Under the pieces are notes generated by a model, which was not told the DNA's origin, did no database searches, and saw only the letters and a list, made by a program, of their open reading frames with translations. This document shows, piece after piece, positions 1-9,811 of a stretch of DNA of 28,516 bases (its first letter is position 1; each line of letters opens with the position of its first letter). The stretch is taken from NCBI GenBank assembly GCA_012184525.1, contig WOFQ01000140.1:1-28516 (forward strand), given 5' to 3'. This DNA is from Xenoacremonium recifei. Lineage: Eukaryota > Ascomycota > Sordariomycetes > Hypocreales > Nectriaceae. Position numbers and translations under genes: made by a program.

Positions 1-1036
1 CCATCGCGGGATGTTATATTGTGTCTGTTAGTGATTTGGTGTATTTAGTGCGAGTCCCTTAACAGTGGATGCCAAGGGATGTTGATGTAGGAGGGAAGTG
101 AGATCTATATGTGTAACGATCGGTCTTCCAACTACAGGGTAGTATGACTGGTCGTAGGTTCTTTATTAGCAAGTAGTATAGGCACGTTATACTGAGCATA
201 GAGTTTTGGGTGTTATGTCTCGTAATGCATAAGTAGATTGTATTAACCAAGTTGTAATTGATAGCTGAGATATTCTAAAGGAGTATTGTAATGAGGTACG
301 GAACCTTATCCTATATACTTGAGTGTAATTGATAGGATCGTAACAGTTGCTAGATCGTTGTGATCCCCTTTTGTAGCCGATCCATCACGTGTTAGTAGGC
401 ACGTGCCTTCCAACGTGATTCTTCAACGTGCCGTTCCGTAGTGAGGAAAGGGGGGAAATATTAAAGAAGCTCTAAATTAAGCTTTTATTTCTGAATTTCA
501 GTTCCCTCCCCTCCTATAAGCTATACTTTTAGCTACAATTAGTATCAGTATAATATATAAGACAGGTAGGCCTTATCTCAGTCTTGAATATATTAAAACA
601 GTTCTCAGAGGACTAGCGTAAGGAGTGCAGTAATCTGGCAGTAAAGTTACTTTTGCAATGGGGTCATGCCCGCGAGGGACCAGCGAGGAACCCGCGAGGC
701 CCTGATTATCATGTGACCTGTAGCTCTAGGCCTTATATAAAGCCAACCCTTCCCAGTTTTATAAAGGGAGTTCAGAGATTAATACAGTTATCTATTGGGA
801 CCTACCTGCGAATGTGCTGCGAAGTCCTTGCGCAACTCCTGATGCAGCTCGTTCACTCCTCTTCAGCCGTCGACTCTGACACTTTATATAAGCAGTTAGT
901 TCTCACTATATAATTAATAAGTATAACTAAGGTAAATTTATAATGAGTTAAATTGAAAAATCTATAAATATTAACTATAAATAACTAATTATAACCCTTT
1001 ATCTACTTATGCAGCAGATTGAATAACTATAGGTAT
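1..1036. other. AT-rich intergenic region, no gene recognised
   Basis: No reading frame here looks like a protein. The longest, 653-913 on the plus strand, has no recognisable motif. The stretch holds two CACGTG hexamers close together (about 389-408, the second inside the palindrome GGCACGTGCC). Near 665-700 there is a short cluster of GCGAGG repeats, followed by a TATATAA at about 733. From about 880 to 1000 the sequence is very AT-rich. This mix resembles decayed transposon or LTR sequence, but I could not find element ends. It lies downstream of the protease gene, so it is not that gene's promoter. Confidence 0.5.
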
Positions 1037-4000
1037 CTAGAAAAGTATAAGAAGAGCAGCTATAGCGGTACTTCTAAGAATAGAAGGTAGACTGATAGTC
1101 TTCCTGCCTAAAGAAACCCCCATAATATTAGTCGGGGCAGTTGTTGAAGCCGTTGTGTGAGAGGCTTCCCCGCCTGTTGTGGGAGTAGACGCCTCCGTAG
1201 TCATAGAAGCAACCGTTGAGCCTTGGTAGTGTTCAATAAGAGGAGAGATAGTAATAGTAGGAGTTAAGGCAGAGCTTGCTGCGATGATTGGGAGACTCCC
1301 ACCAATTGTCTGCGGTTGCTTAGTCTGGTTCTGTGTCTCACTATGAAACGTAGGAACTGAGATGCGCGAGGCAGCATCACCATTCCAAACCGAGGCACTA
1401 GGCCGTGCAATAGCTCCTGACTTGGACGGGGTCGAAAATTGGACCTTAGTTTGTGGGAATTGTTGTGTTCTGTTGCTGGTGATGGACTGAATGGGCAACT
1501 CGATCGTAGACGCGCTCAGAGGACATATGGTGGTGCTGACTGCAACGATCTGCGTAGTCACAGTTGTATACTGAGCAGAGGCGGGGCAGTTTTGAACAGT
1601 CGAAGAGCAAGAAGTGACTGTAAACACTTGAGTGGCGAATACCGTAGAGGTTGTGTAACTAGGCAGGACTATGGACTCGGTGCCCACTGCCGGTGAAGAG
1701 CTAATAGGATGGGAAGCAGAAGACGAAGCTGGTAGCGTTCCAGAGCTAGTAACCACATAGGAAGCGATTCCAGTGGTACTGGTACCGTGTCCTAAGGTGG
1801 ATGTACGGACTATTGGAACGCTTGGGCCGATAGACAATGTTCTATGACTCGAGGAAGCTTCGGTAGAGGACTGAACTGGATTGGAACTCGCCCGTGTAGT
1901 TAAACCGGAAGAGAGTGACTGATCAGAGGTGCTTCTCGCCATGATACTAGTAGACTCCGTGAACGAGTTTGAGAATGTCTCCGACTTGGATGATCGAAAT
2001 TCGGTGGTAGTATCAGTGATAGATGTCGATCGAGAACCGTTGGAAACCCCAGTACTCGGTGTCGTCTCAGAGGACATCCGGGTCTCGGTGGAAGTGAACA
2101 CTTTGGTTGAGGTCACGCTGCCAGGGATGATGGCCGAGAGATCTGTGGATTGCGTCTCTGTGGAAGGCAATGTCCTCTCTGTCGCAGATGGGATAGCATT
2201 CGTTGTCATAGGCGTACTGCTGCACTGACGCTGCATCTTAACGGTGACAGTAGTACAGCCACTAGCAATCTCAGGCCCGCTCCGTAACAAACCATCTGTA
2301 CTTTCACAGACGTACAGGTTCCTCTTCAGCTCAGATGAGCAGTGTAGGACTCCATCATCCTCGGTGCATTGAAGGTAAGACCACGGGGACTTGATCCGGG
2401 ACGTTTCGTACATGTAGACCAGGCTGTTACTGTTGCTGTGAACAGAAGCTAACCTCGTTGCGCCAGTTTCGTCTACCGTAGCCAGTAGACTGTTGTTGAG
2501 ATAAGTCCATTCAAGATCTGTTTGATTGCCGGTAAGATCAAGAGCGAGAAAGTCGGAGTAGAGATAGAAGGCATTAGCTACTGTAGAGTTCCCGATAATT
2601 CCTTCCAACGAAACGGGCTGAGCTGTGCCACTGCACTCTTGAGTAGCCGTTGTCGTTGTTGCGCTTATCTCAGTATTGCTGACCTCGGCTGACGTAGTAG
2701 AGGGGACTTCTGTGGTAGTCACGGCTGATGATACATTATCATTCGTCGAGGTTGCTACCCTTGCTCCTGCTGTTGTTGTTGCAGCGCAAGCGGTGTCCTC
2801 TACATAATCGACAGCAATAGTCAAAGCTTTGCAGCCATCATGAACCTCAGTTCCATGGCGGACTAAGCCTTGATCAGTATCGCAAATGTAGAAGTAGTGC
2901 TTGTCGCCGGACACGCAGGAGAGGTGACCATCCGTGTCAACAGAGCATTCCAGGTACGACCACGGGCTGCTGATCTGTGTTGAAGTGTACAAGTAGACAA
3001 GACTGTTGGAATTGGAGTGAACCGATGCAAAAACGGTGGCCTCGTCAATGGAGGTTTGAAGGTGGGTGCCGTTATCCGTGAACTGCCACTCAAGAGCGGT
3101 CTGGGTCTCTTCGAGATCCACAGCAAGGAAATTTGAATATAAATAGAAGGCATGGCCTGCTGAAGAGTTTCCCACAAAGGCTGTGAGACTGATGGCTTGA
3201 TTAGTCCCGGTAGCACATGCCGTATTACTAGATGTTGCACTGGCTGAGGCAGTGGCCGTGGATGACCATTCAGTTGTCATCGACGTCAGTGTAGCGGTTG
3301 TAGCAGTGCTTATGGCTGAAGTGGATGTTCCGCCTTCGATCGGGCCAGTACGGTCGACCACAGCATTGAAGAATCCATCAGGCCTTGACGTGGTGGATTT
3401 CCGGTAAGTCAACGTGCGCGAAGAGAGGCCGGTAGTGCTACCATCATCCAATTCAATAGACAGTGAATAGGTCATACTAATGGTTGAACTGTCGTCGAAA
3501 CCAAGAATGTTGGCAACCTTGAACTGTAACACTTCTTCAGTAGCTATACTGTTGTTGTACACAGCCTTGAAAGATTTGACTTCGCATCTCTTTATAGATT
3601 GCTGAGTGATGTCTTTTGAGCTGGTGACCTGATTGTTTGTGTCGAAATCCGTCCCAATAGCAACATATGTGTCATCGCATAAGAAGCCATCACCCTCTGA
3701 ATGTGCAGCAGCTACTGTCACTGACTTCCAAGGGCCTAGCGATCCGGGCACTTCGATGTCGAAGATGTAGGCAGTATCGTCTTCTGTATCCTCGGTGTAA
3801 ATGTGCTCATACACGGTCGAGCGATTGACTGCACGGTAGTAGACTGGAGGCTGAAACAGCTCACTGACAGTAGGGATTTCCACAAAATAAGTCCCAGCAT
3901 CCATGATTTCCTGGAATTCGGGTTTGAAACGGCAAGCAAGGTAAAAATCACCAGTAATGTTGCTGTGCCATTCGACCCAATCTGTGTTGAAGGTAATTGA

Positions 4001-7000
4001 ATAAAGTCCAGTCGTGTTGTCGAAGCCGGTAGTGGCCACAAGATTAGAAGACAGGTCCGAGGCATACTCCTTCAAGGCAACCTCTCCAAATTCGAGTGGA
4101 AGACCAAAGGTAAGGACACTTCCCTCAACCACTCGTGTTGGGATAAAAATCTCAACGTGAAGCTCAAGCCATGCATTAGGTTCGTAAATGTTTGTTGAAG
4201 TAGTTTCCAACCGGTGTAGCGAAATGTCCACGAAGGCGTCACTAAGCCCAGTAGGCGTCGCGATAGCTGTCAGAGTGGTTGTGATGCCAGGAACGGACGT
4301 CTGGCTTGTAGTGGCAGGTTGTGAGGTTGTGAGTTGCTCCGAAGTCGTTGTCAAGGCGCTTTCGGTAGACATCGAATAACTGGCGGTGGTCGACGGCGCC
4401 AAACTAGTAGAGAAACCCGGGATAGTGTCATACCCCAATTGGACGTAGAACGGATCAGAGACGTAGAGCTGCCAGTCATCCGGATTGCTTGCGTCGCCAA
4501 ACATGCGAAGCGCCCGGTTGAGAACACGATATTTCCCCGAGGGAATATCAGTGCCATTGGCAAAGCATTGGAACCTGACGAATGAGACGCCGCTAAAGCG
4601 CACCAGGAACTGAGAAGGGAAAATGGTATAACTGCCATAGACGTCAGGCTGCGATTGCAAACTACCATACCAAGCCGCTGAACCCTGCTCGGCCACTGGT
4701 GGGTATTCGAAATCTGCTGCAGTCCAGTCTGCACCGACAATGTCAATGGAGTATTCATAAGTTCCGTATCGTAGCGCAAAGTAGATCTCCGGAGAGTCAA
4801 GCTCAGCGGGCTTGTAGGCTTGACTCTCCCAGTTAACGGGGTATAAGTAACCATTGTCGTCGTCATATCGATACACCAAAGGTGCCTCTTCAAGCGGTGT
4901 CCAATTGTATGTTGATACTTCAACCCCCATGTATGATACACTAACAACTTCGTCGTTGCTGCCCTCGAAGACGACCTTTCCGCTCCAAAGCACTCCAGCG
5001 TCGGAATCCACGTTCTCGGGGGGGTTGAACGTCACTTGAACATCTGCAGAGTTCCCTGGACCCAGCGTGATTGAGTCCGGCGCCGTGATGGACCCTGTCT
5101 CTGATAGTAGCGGAGGGAAGTAAACCTCTGGGTACCAGGAATCGTCTCGTGACTGGACAGTGGACGCAGTTATATGTGATATTTGGTACGTGACCGACCC
5201 AGACCCGTCATTTCGAATGGTAATGGTGTGAGAATTAACACGATTGTCCGTGTCATTTAGTGAAATGAGATGGCCTGAGACAATGACGGTCTCATAGTCA
5301 AGAGTTTTAACAGCGTCAACAAGACCAGCTCCCTGTTGCGCTAGAGGAGCCATGTCGCTTAAAACAACGTTTTCCGTCTCATCAAAGGAAGGGAGCAGCA
5401 CAGCGGTCGAAATAAGGCGCCTTGCAAATTCGGAGGGATCCTTTTTCCTGTGCGCGTAGAACAGAGCAGCAACTCCGGATATGTAGGGGGTCGAGAAAGA
5501 GGTCCCTGATTCGATGGCGTACTGGTTGTCGGGCAGGGCACCGTAGACATAACCACCGGGAGCAGTGATGGATGGATAGAAATCGTTCTCAAATGATGGA
5601 CCCCATGAAGTATAGTACGACATCTGTCCGCTATTCGGGAGGTCGCTGAGAAATGCGCTGGAGTTTGCGTCGGCTTTTATTGAAAGAATAAGGTCGTAGC
5701 CCGCTTCTGCCTGGATCTTTGTCCAATTACCAACGGAAGCCTCGGTGAGGGCAAACAGATGTACTGTTGAGTCCCAGTCGACGACATCAGACTGGTAGAA
5801 CACCCCCTGGTTGTAGGAATCGAATATGACGCAATATCCAAAGCCAGTGTCTACTATAGACTTGTAGGAACCAGCTTCGGTACAAACACCGCGCTTGACA
5901 ACGATGGCCTCTTCCTCGCTGCCGGACAGAGTTGGATTGCAAGCGTCGCCAGGATCAAACTTCAAAGTTGCTGTGACCGATTCGTTCAGCTTCTGTCCGT
6001 CGGATGTAACGTAGCTGATTTCCAGACTCTCTCCGCTGGAAGACTCGATGGTTGCTTGCCAGCCAAGGACCTGGTTCGAATCCGATGAAGCTACAGCAAT
6101 AACGCCGCGACCCGAAGCAGGCGAGCTTCCATAGAAGACTCCCTCCTCGCCGGCGTTGCCCGCAGCAATAATAACTAGGCGGTCCTGGGAGACAGCGCTA
6201 GCAACGCGAGACATAACCGAGCCTGCGTATCCGGTGTCCGAACCGAGAGACATGGAGATAATATCGCAGTCATCGGCGTCCGCTGCAAGCAGACCCTCTA
6301 GAACAAGATCGTTGGAGGTAGAACTTGAACAGGGGAACACTTTATACATGTAGATTTCAGCGTCTGGTGCCACGCCAGTGAAATCTTTAGTGTCGCCGAC
6401 AATAACGGAAGAAACAAAGGTACCGTGGCCGACGCAGTCTTCGAGTGAAGTCGTGCCATTAACCAAGTTCTTCCCGCCAGCTATCTTGCCTGACAATGCC
6501 GGATGGTCTACATCCACGCCACTGTCGACGATGCAGACACGTTGACCGGAGCCGGTCAGTCCACGATCATGGAGCTCCTTGACACGGGTCACAACATGGG
6601 GGTTCCAAGCAGGACTTGGATCCTCTGTGATATTGAATGTGACGCCGAGTGTAATTGTTTCAACAGGCCAAGCACCAGAAACACCCGCAAGGCTATACAG
6701 CTCTTCGAGTGTAGCTGCATTGTCATTGTTGATCTGAACGGAGACACCGCTGAAGCGGTCCGAGATGGAAGAATAGTCCGTCTGCAGGTCTACTGTATAG
6801 CCGAGGGTCTCAATCTCGCTCACTAGAGTTGAAGCTCTAGCAGCGAGATCCCGGCGATAGGCCGTTGCGTCAGAGTCGATTTCAATGATGTACTTGCCCG
6901 GTACAAATTTCCCTCCTCCCAGGTTCATTGGCGTTCTAGAAGCAACGACGTCGTCCTTGGTCCAGGCCGAGCCCCAGGATGCCAGAAGACTGCAGGCAAC

Positions 7001-7036
7001 CGCTGCAGCTTCAAGAAACCTGCCCATGATGAGCAT
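1037..7036 (-). CDS. Subtilisin-like (S8) cell-surface protease with adhesin-like C-terminus and GPI-type tail
   Basis: This is one uninterrupted frame of about 1999 residues from the ATG at 7036; another ATG at 7027 is equally usable. The frame is open upstream to a TTG at 7162, but a hydrophobic signal peptide starts right after the two ATGs. Next comes an I9-like propeptide (about 45-130) and an S8 catalytic domain with Asp171 (IVDSG), His204 (GHGT), oxyanion Asn294 (AAGN) and Ser513 (GTSFSTP). A PA-like insert lies between Asn294 and Ser513 and an Fn3-like domain at about 580-705. From about 870 there is a Thr/Ser linker, an extended beta-rich region with two cysteines (about 930-1215), two copies of a cysteine-containing module (about 1274-1417 and 1468-1605), a Ser/Thr stalk and a C-terminal hydrophobic stretch ending in AALLILF. 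I infer export and attachment to membrane or wall by a GPI anchor. The catalytic domain resembles the minor extracellular (Vpr-type) subtilases. The downstream part is not one I can name with certainty. Confidence 0.93.
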   Translation of the reverse strand: MLIMGRFLEAAAVACSLLASWGSAWTKDDVVASRTPMNLGGGKFVPGKYIIEIDSDATAYRRDLAARASTLVSEIETLGYTVDLQTDYSSISDRFSGVSVQINNDNAATLEELYSLAGVSGAWPVETITLGVTFNITEDPSPAWNPHVVTRVKELHDRGLTGSGQRVCIVDSGVDVDHPALSGKIAGGKNLVNGTTSLEDCVGHGTFVSSVIVGDTKDFTGVAPDAEIYMYKVFPCSSSTSNDLVLEGLLAADADDCDIISMSLGSDTGYAGSVMSRVASAVSQDRLVIIAAGNAGEEGVFYGSSPASGRGVIAVASSDSNQVLGWQATIESSSGESLEISYVTSDGQKLNESVTATLKFDPGDACNPTLSGSEEEAIVVKRGVCTEAGSYKSIVDTGFGYCVIFDSYNQGVFYQSDVVDWDSTVHLFALTEASVGNWTKIQAEAGYDLILSIKADANSSAFLSDLPNSGQMSYYTSWGPSFENDFYPSITAPGGYVYGALPDNQYAIESGTSFSTPYISGVAALFYAHRKKDPSEFARRLISTAVLLPSFDETENVVLSDMAPLAQQGAGLVDAVKTLDYETVIVSGHLISLNDTDNRVNSHTITIRNDGSGSVTYQISHITASTVQSRDDSWYPEVYFPPLLSETGSITAPDSITLGPGNSADVQVTFNPPENVDSDAGVLWSGKVVFEGSNDEVVSVSYMGVEVSTYNWTPLEEAPLVYRYDDDNGYLYPVNWESQAYKPAELDSPEIYFALRYGTYEYSIDIVGADWTAADFEYPPVAEQGSAAWYGSLQSQPDVYGSYTIFPSQFLVRFSGVSFVRFQCFANGTDIPSGKYRVLNRALRMFGDASNPDDWQLYVSDPFYVQLGYDTIPGFSTSLAPSTTASYSMSTESALTTTSEQLTTSQPATTSQTSVPGITTTLTAIATPTGLSDAFVDISLHRLETTSTNIYEPNAWLELHVEIFIPTRVVEGSVLTFGLPLEFGEVALKEYASDLSSNLVATTGFDNTTGLYSITFNTDWVEWHSNITGDFYLACRFKPEFQEIMDAGTYFVEIPTVSELFQPPVYYRAVNRSTVYEHIYTEDTEDDTAYIFDIEVPGSLGPWKSVTVAAAHSEGDGFLCDDTYVAIGTDFDTNNQVTSSKDITQQSIKRCEVKSFKAVYNNSIATEEVLQFKVANILGFDDSSTISMTYSLSIELDDGSTTGLSSRTLTYRKSTTSRPDGFFNAVVDRTGPIEGGTSTSAISTATTATLTSMTTEWSSTATASASATSSNTACATGTNQAISLTAFVGNSSAGHAFYLYSNFLAVDLEETQTALEWQFTDNGTHLQTSIDEATVFASVHSNSNSLVYLYTSTQISSPWSYLECSVDTDGHLSCVSGDKHYFYICDTDQGLVRHGTEVHDGCKALTIAVDYVEDTACAATTTAGARVATSTNDNVSSAVTTTEVPSTTSAEVSNTEISATTTTATQECSGTAQPVSLEGIIGNSTVANAFYLYSDFLALDLTGNQTDLEWTYLNNSLLATVDETGATRLASVHSNSNSLVYMYETSRIKSPWSYLQCTEDDGVLHCSSELKRNLYVCESTDGLLRSGPEIASGCTTVTVKMQRQCSSTPMTTNAIPSATERTLPSTETQSTDLSAIIPGSVTSTKVFTSTETRMSSETTPSTGVSNGSRSTSITDTTTEFRSSKSETFSNSFTESTSIMARSTSDQSLSSGLTTRASSNPVQSSTEASSSHRTLSIGPSVPIVRTSTLGHGTSTTGIASYVVTSSGTLPASSSASHPISSSPAVGTESIVLPSYTTSTVFATQVFTVTSCSSTVQNCPASAQYTTVTTQIVAVSTTICPLSASTIELPIQSITSNRTQQFPQTKVQFSTPSKSGAIARPSASVWNGDAASRISVPTFHSETQNQTKQPQTIGGSLPIIAASSALTPTITISPLIEHYQGSTVASMTTEASTPTTGGEASHTTASTTAPTNIMGVSLGRKTISLPSILRSTAIAALLILF
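2222..2635 (-). repeat. Module copy 2 inside the surface protease
   Basis: This codes for about 138 residues, clearly homologous to copy 1 (same AFYLYS, HSNSNSLVY and SPWSYLQC landmarks) but diverged throughout. The duplication is therefore not recent. It is followed directly by the long Ser/Thr stalk. Confidence 0.8.
2786..3217 (-). repeat. Module copy 1 inside the surface protease
   Basis: This codes for about 144 residues of the surface protease. Shared signatures with copy 2 are the GNSS/GNST start, AFYLYS-FLA-DL, ASVHSNSNSLVY, SPWSYL-C and a closing cysteine-rich segment. Cysteines sit at matching places, which suggests disulphide-stabilised extracellular domains. The spacing between the two copies is Thr/Ser-rich. 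I do not recognise the domain family. Confidence 0.8.
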
Positions 7037-9050
7037 AAAAGAGCGTAAGAGAGCAAGATGCTGCTCAGGGTGATGAGAAGATTGGATGAAAGGCACAGGC
7101 TTGCCTGAAATGATTTTTACTGAATCGGAATGAGCGAGATTACTATTCCTATTTATGCCCAAGCGACAATTACGACGACGTACGTCCTTTTCCGAGTCCC
7201 GATTCCGGGCCTACCGGCTTCCCGAAACATCAGCTTCCTGGATTTCACAGCTCACTTGACATCTTGCAGTTGCGTCTTAATCCATTGATACTAGCCCCGG
7301 GCCAAGACGACGGTTCTGTCCAATGGAGGGGCCAGCCATGTTGGAGTGACAAGGGATCGCAGGGTTCAATACGATGTTTCGCGGAACTACTGATGCAGTG
7401 TGATCTTATCTGATCATCTAATATCCTTTAGTTCAATGTCAAGTGGAACTTCCTCATCGTATGACAGGAACCCCGTCTCGGCCACGAGGACAAGCAGAAA
7501 AGTAGCGATGTTTCATTTCAGCAATAGATCATATAACTATGAGCGGACGTCAATACAACATGCCAATACGACCTGACTCTAAAACCTGATCCAAATCTAC
7601 TTACATGGGGGCTAGCATAGATCGATATAGGTTGATCATGCCCTCTTACGATAAATACAAAGTTTAAGCTTAAGTAACTCAGACATTGATCTACAGACTT
7701 CCCGGTCAACTGATGGCGCCGACATCGGCAAGACTTGTCGGATGGCCTGGTGTTGGGTCGGAGCTGATAGCCCGAAAGGATATAGTGAGAGCAGGTGGAG
7801 ACGTCTACCTAGTTAACAAAGCCCTCGTGGCTTCACCAACGGTCTGATCCACAGCATGACCCATCATGGCCCAACACAACGACAGTGTAGCAAGTTCAGA
7901 GCCCCTCATAGGGAAACAGACATTGCATAACACCAGAGGTATGGTCACAGCACGAAAGAAAAGTACACCAGTCAAGATGAATCGAGCTATTCAAGGGCAA
8001 ATCAGGTTTTGCGGATCATCTGACAAGTTGAAAGAAATATTTTATTACGCAGTTATGCAATATCCAACCGCAGGCCAAACTTTCAAATCCCACATATGCC
8101 AAGAGGTTCTCCATGCCGTCTCCCAATTCCCGAGCTAAACATGCAAACTATCTACTTTGTGAACCATCCACTCAGTTGAGGCTGGCCGAAAATTGTCTAT
8201 TATCAGACTATTTGAATTCGCTGATTCCAACCAGATGAGCTGCTTCTCACCCTACAAGTACGGCCACGCGTCATATTATATCACTCACTTACTTTTGTAG
8301 CAAAAGATAAAGTAGACTCTGCGAATGCTCTACGCGGCTTGGTCGGGCACCAGGCTAAAGATGGCCTAGAAGATCTCTTGGCTCTCTGGAAGAACAGTGC
8401 CGCCCTCCCGAATGATATAGCATAGAAAGAGTAAATATTTGGAGAGGATGCCCGGGACTGGATTGGGGGTGTCGAAAAAGTTATCGTAATCTAGATCATG
8501 CAAACAATCAGGAGTATAATCAGTACTAGAGCAGCGGGCATACAGTGTCGTAGATCTCCTGATCCAAGACGCCGTCCACATGAGCAGACGAGATAACACT
8601 TTAGTTGGAAGAGACGTTTGTCATTGCAATCGGCATTTTTTCCGTAGAGAGCCATCTGTTCGAGGACAGAAATGGCGCACCGAGTCATCACGTCAGATAT
8701 GTGCAGGATGTCATGACCCAGCATATCACGACCCTCTACGGAACGGCACGTTAAAGAATCACTTGGTAAAGCACGTGGATTATCAGAATAACCGCTACGC
8801 CACCAGAAATTGATTAGTGGTAGCATCACGCTTATTCTGGCCTATCTGACATGGACAAGGAACACGTGACGAATTACCTACAGGACGGGATCACCGTGAT
8901 TCTAGCAAAACATCCAAGTATATAGATAAATCTATAACCTTCCCAATAGTCATCCTAGCTACCTCAGCTATCAGTAGAACTTAGTTAATACAATCTACTT
9001 GTGCGTTACCGGACGTAACTACCAGTGAATGCTCAGATCTACACGCCTAT
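7037..9050. other. Long intergenic region upstream of the protease, no convincing gene
   Basis: No open frame has a recognisable domain or fungal splice structure. The first few hundred bases upstream of 7036 must include the protease promoter, but I see no clear core element. Minus-strand frames at 8366-8599 and 8491-8829 overlap in different phases and have some protein-like segments. They could be the remains of a gene, but I recognise nothing in them. Confidence 0.4.
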
Positions 9051-9472
9051 TGTGTCCGGGCTAGAAGGGAGTCACATGGGGTGCCCTTGTGATATAATTA
9101 GTCATCAAAATTGCGTAGATATAGGAGGGCTCTCGCGGAGCTCTCTGAAAGGAATGAATCTTTATCCCCCTATAGATTCCCATATTTCTGGTCCAAATTA
9201 GGCATTATATTTACTGATTATTTAATTAAAGTGAATTATAGCTTAGATTTAAGTCTCTTATATTTATATATTATATTAAAAGGTAATAGTATTGATTGTA
9301 TTTATGGTATTTTATTTGGGTTCCTTCTTCTCTCTGGTTATGTGTATATATGTGATCCTCACCCTAACACACTATCCTATTGCCTAATAAGGAACCCTTC
9401 GATCTGTCAGACCTACCTATAGTTAGGAAACTCCACTCTCAGTCTTTTCTTTTATTCTATTAACTAAAGCAG
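9051..9472. repeat. LTR-like repeat, copy 1
   Basis: The unit opens with a 27-base block at 9051-9077 that recurs exactly at 9473-9499. A second shared block of 23 identical bases lies at 9262-9284 (again at 9504-9526), followed by a diverged match running to TGTGATCCTC at 9351-9360. The unit begins TGTG and a CA lies at its end near 9470, as in retrotransposon LTRs. There is no coding region between the copies, so these look like nested or tandem solo-LTR relics. The assignment to LTR elements is inference. Confidence 0.5.
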
Positions 9473-9640
9473 TGTGTCCGGGCTAGAAGGGAGTCACATA
9501 GGCATTTATATATTATATTAAAAGGTGCAGTATTGATAGTACTCATAATATTTTATTTAGGACCTTTCTTTATGAGATAGTCAGTTATCTCTGCGGTTGT
9601 GTGCCTGTGTGTGATCCTCGGACCCGAACACAATACTTGA
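9473..9640. repeat. LTR-like repeat, copy 2 (internally deleted)
   Basis: The same opening 27 bases as copy 1 are followed after only 4 bases by the 23-base shared block (184 bases apart in copy 1), then by a diverged tail that ends with TGTGATCCTC at 9610-9619. Relative to copy 1 it therefore lacks about 180 bases. It ends less than 200 bases from the stop codon of the NLR-like gene. Confidence 0.5.
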
Positions 9641-9811
9641 ATATAATTGACTGGATTACTGAGTCCCGTGTCGTGATCTAGTGATCCTTTCTCTACGTGC
9701 TTGCGCATGCGACTTAGTCCTATATGTCTGATGTGGATAGTGACATGATCGATGACAGCATATCCCATATAGGTCGTGACAATTTTCCCCTTCAAATATT
9801 AACGACCTCAC

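Noticed and set aside
653..913. Plus-strand frame of 86 codons in the left gap
   Set aside because: No domain, low-complexity surroundings, GCGAGG repeats and TATA-like runs inside; looks like repeat-derived sequence.
6066..6076. GGTTCGAATCC, resembling a tRNA T-arm
   Set aside because: Lies inside the protease catalytic-domain coding sequence and lacks the rest of a tRNA cloverleaf.
1439..6826. Many plus- and minus-strand frames inside the protease gene
   Set aside because: Shadows of a long coding region with strong codon structure; none has independent protein features.
7037..7162. N-terminal extension of the protease frame to a TTG at 7162
   Set aside because: Fungal nuclear genes start at ATG, and a signal peptide begins just after the ATGs at 7036 and 7027.
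8366..8829. Overlapping minus-strand frames with partly protein-like composition
   Set aside because: Two different phases, no recognised motif and no convincing splice sites to join them; noted only as a possible gene remnant.
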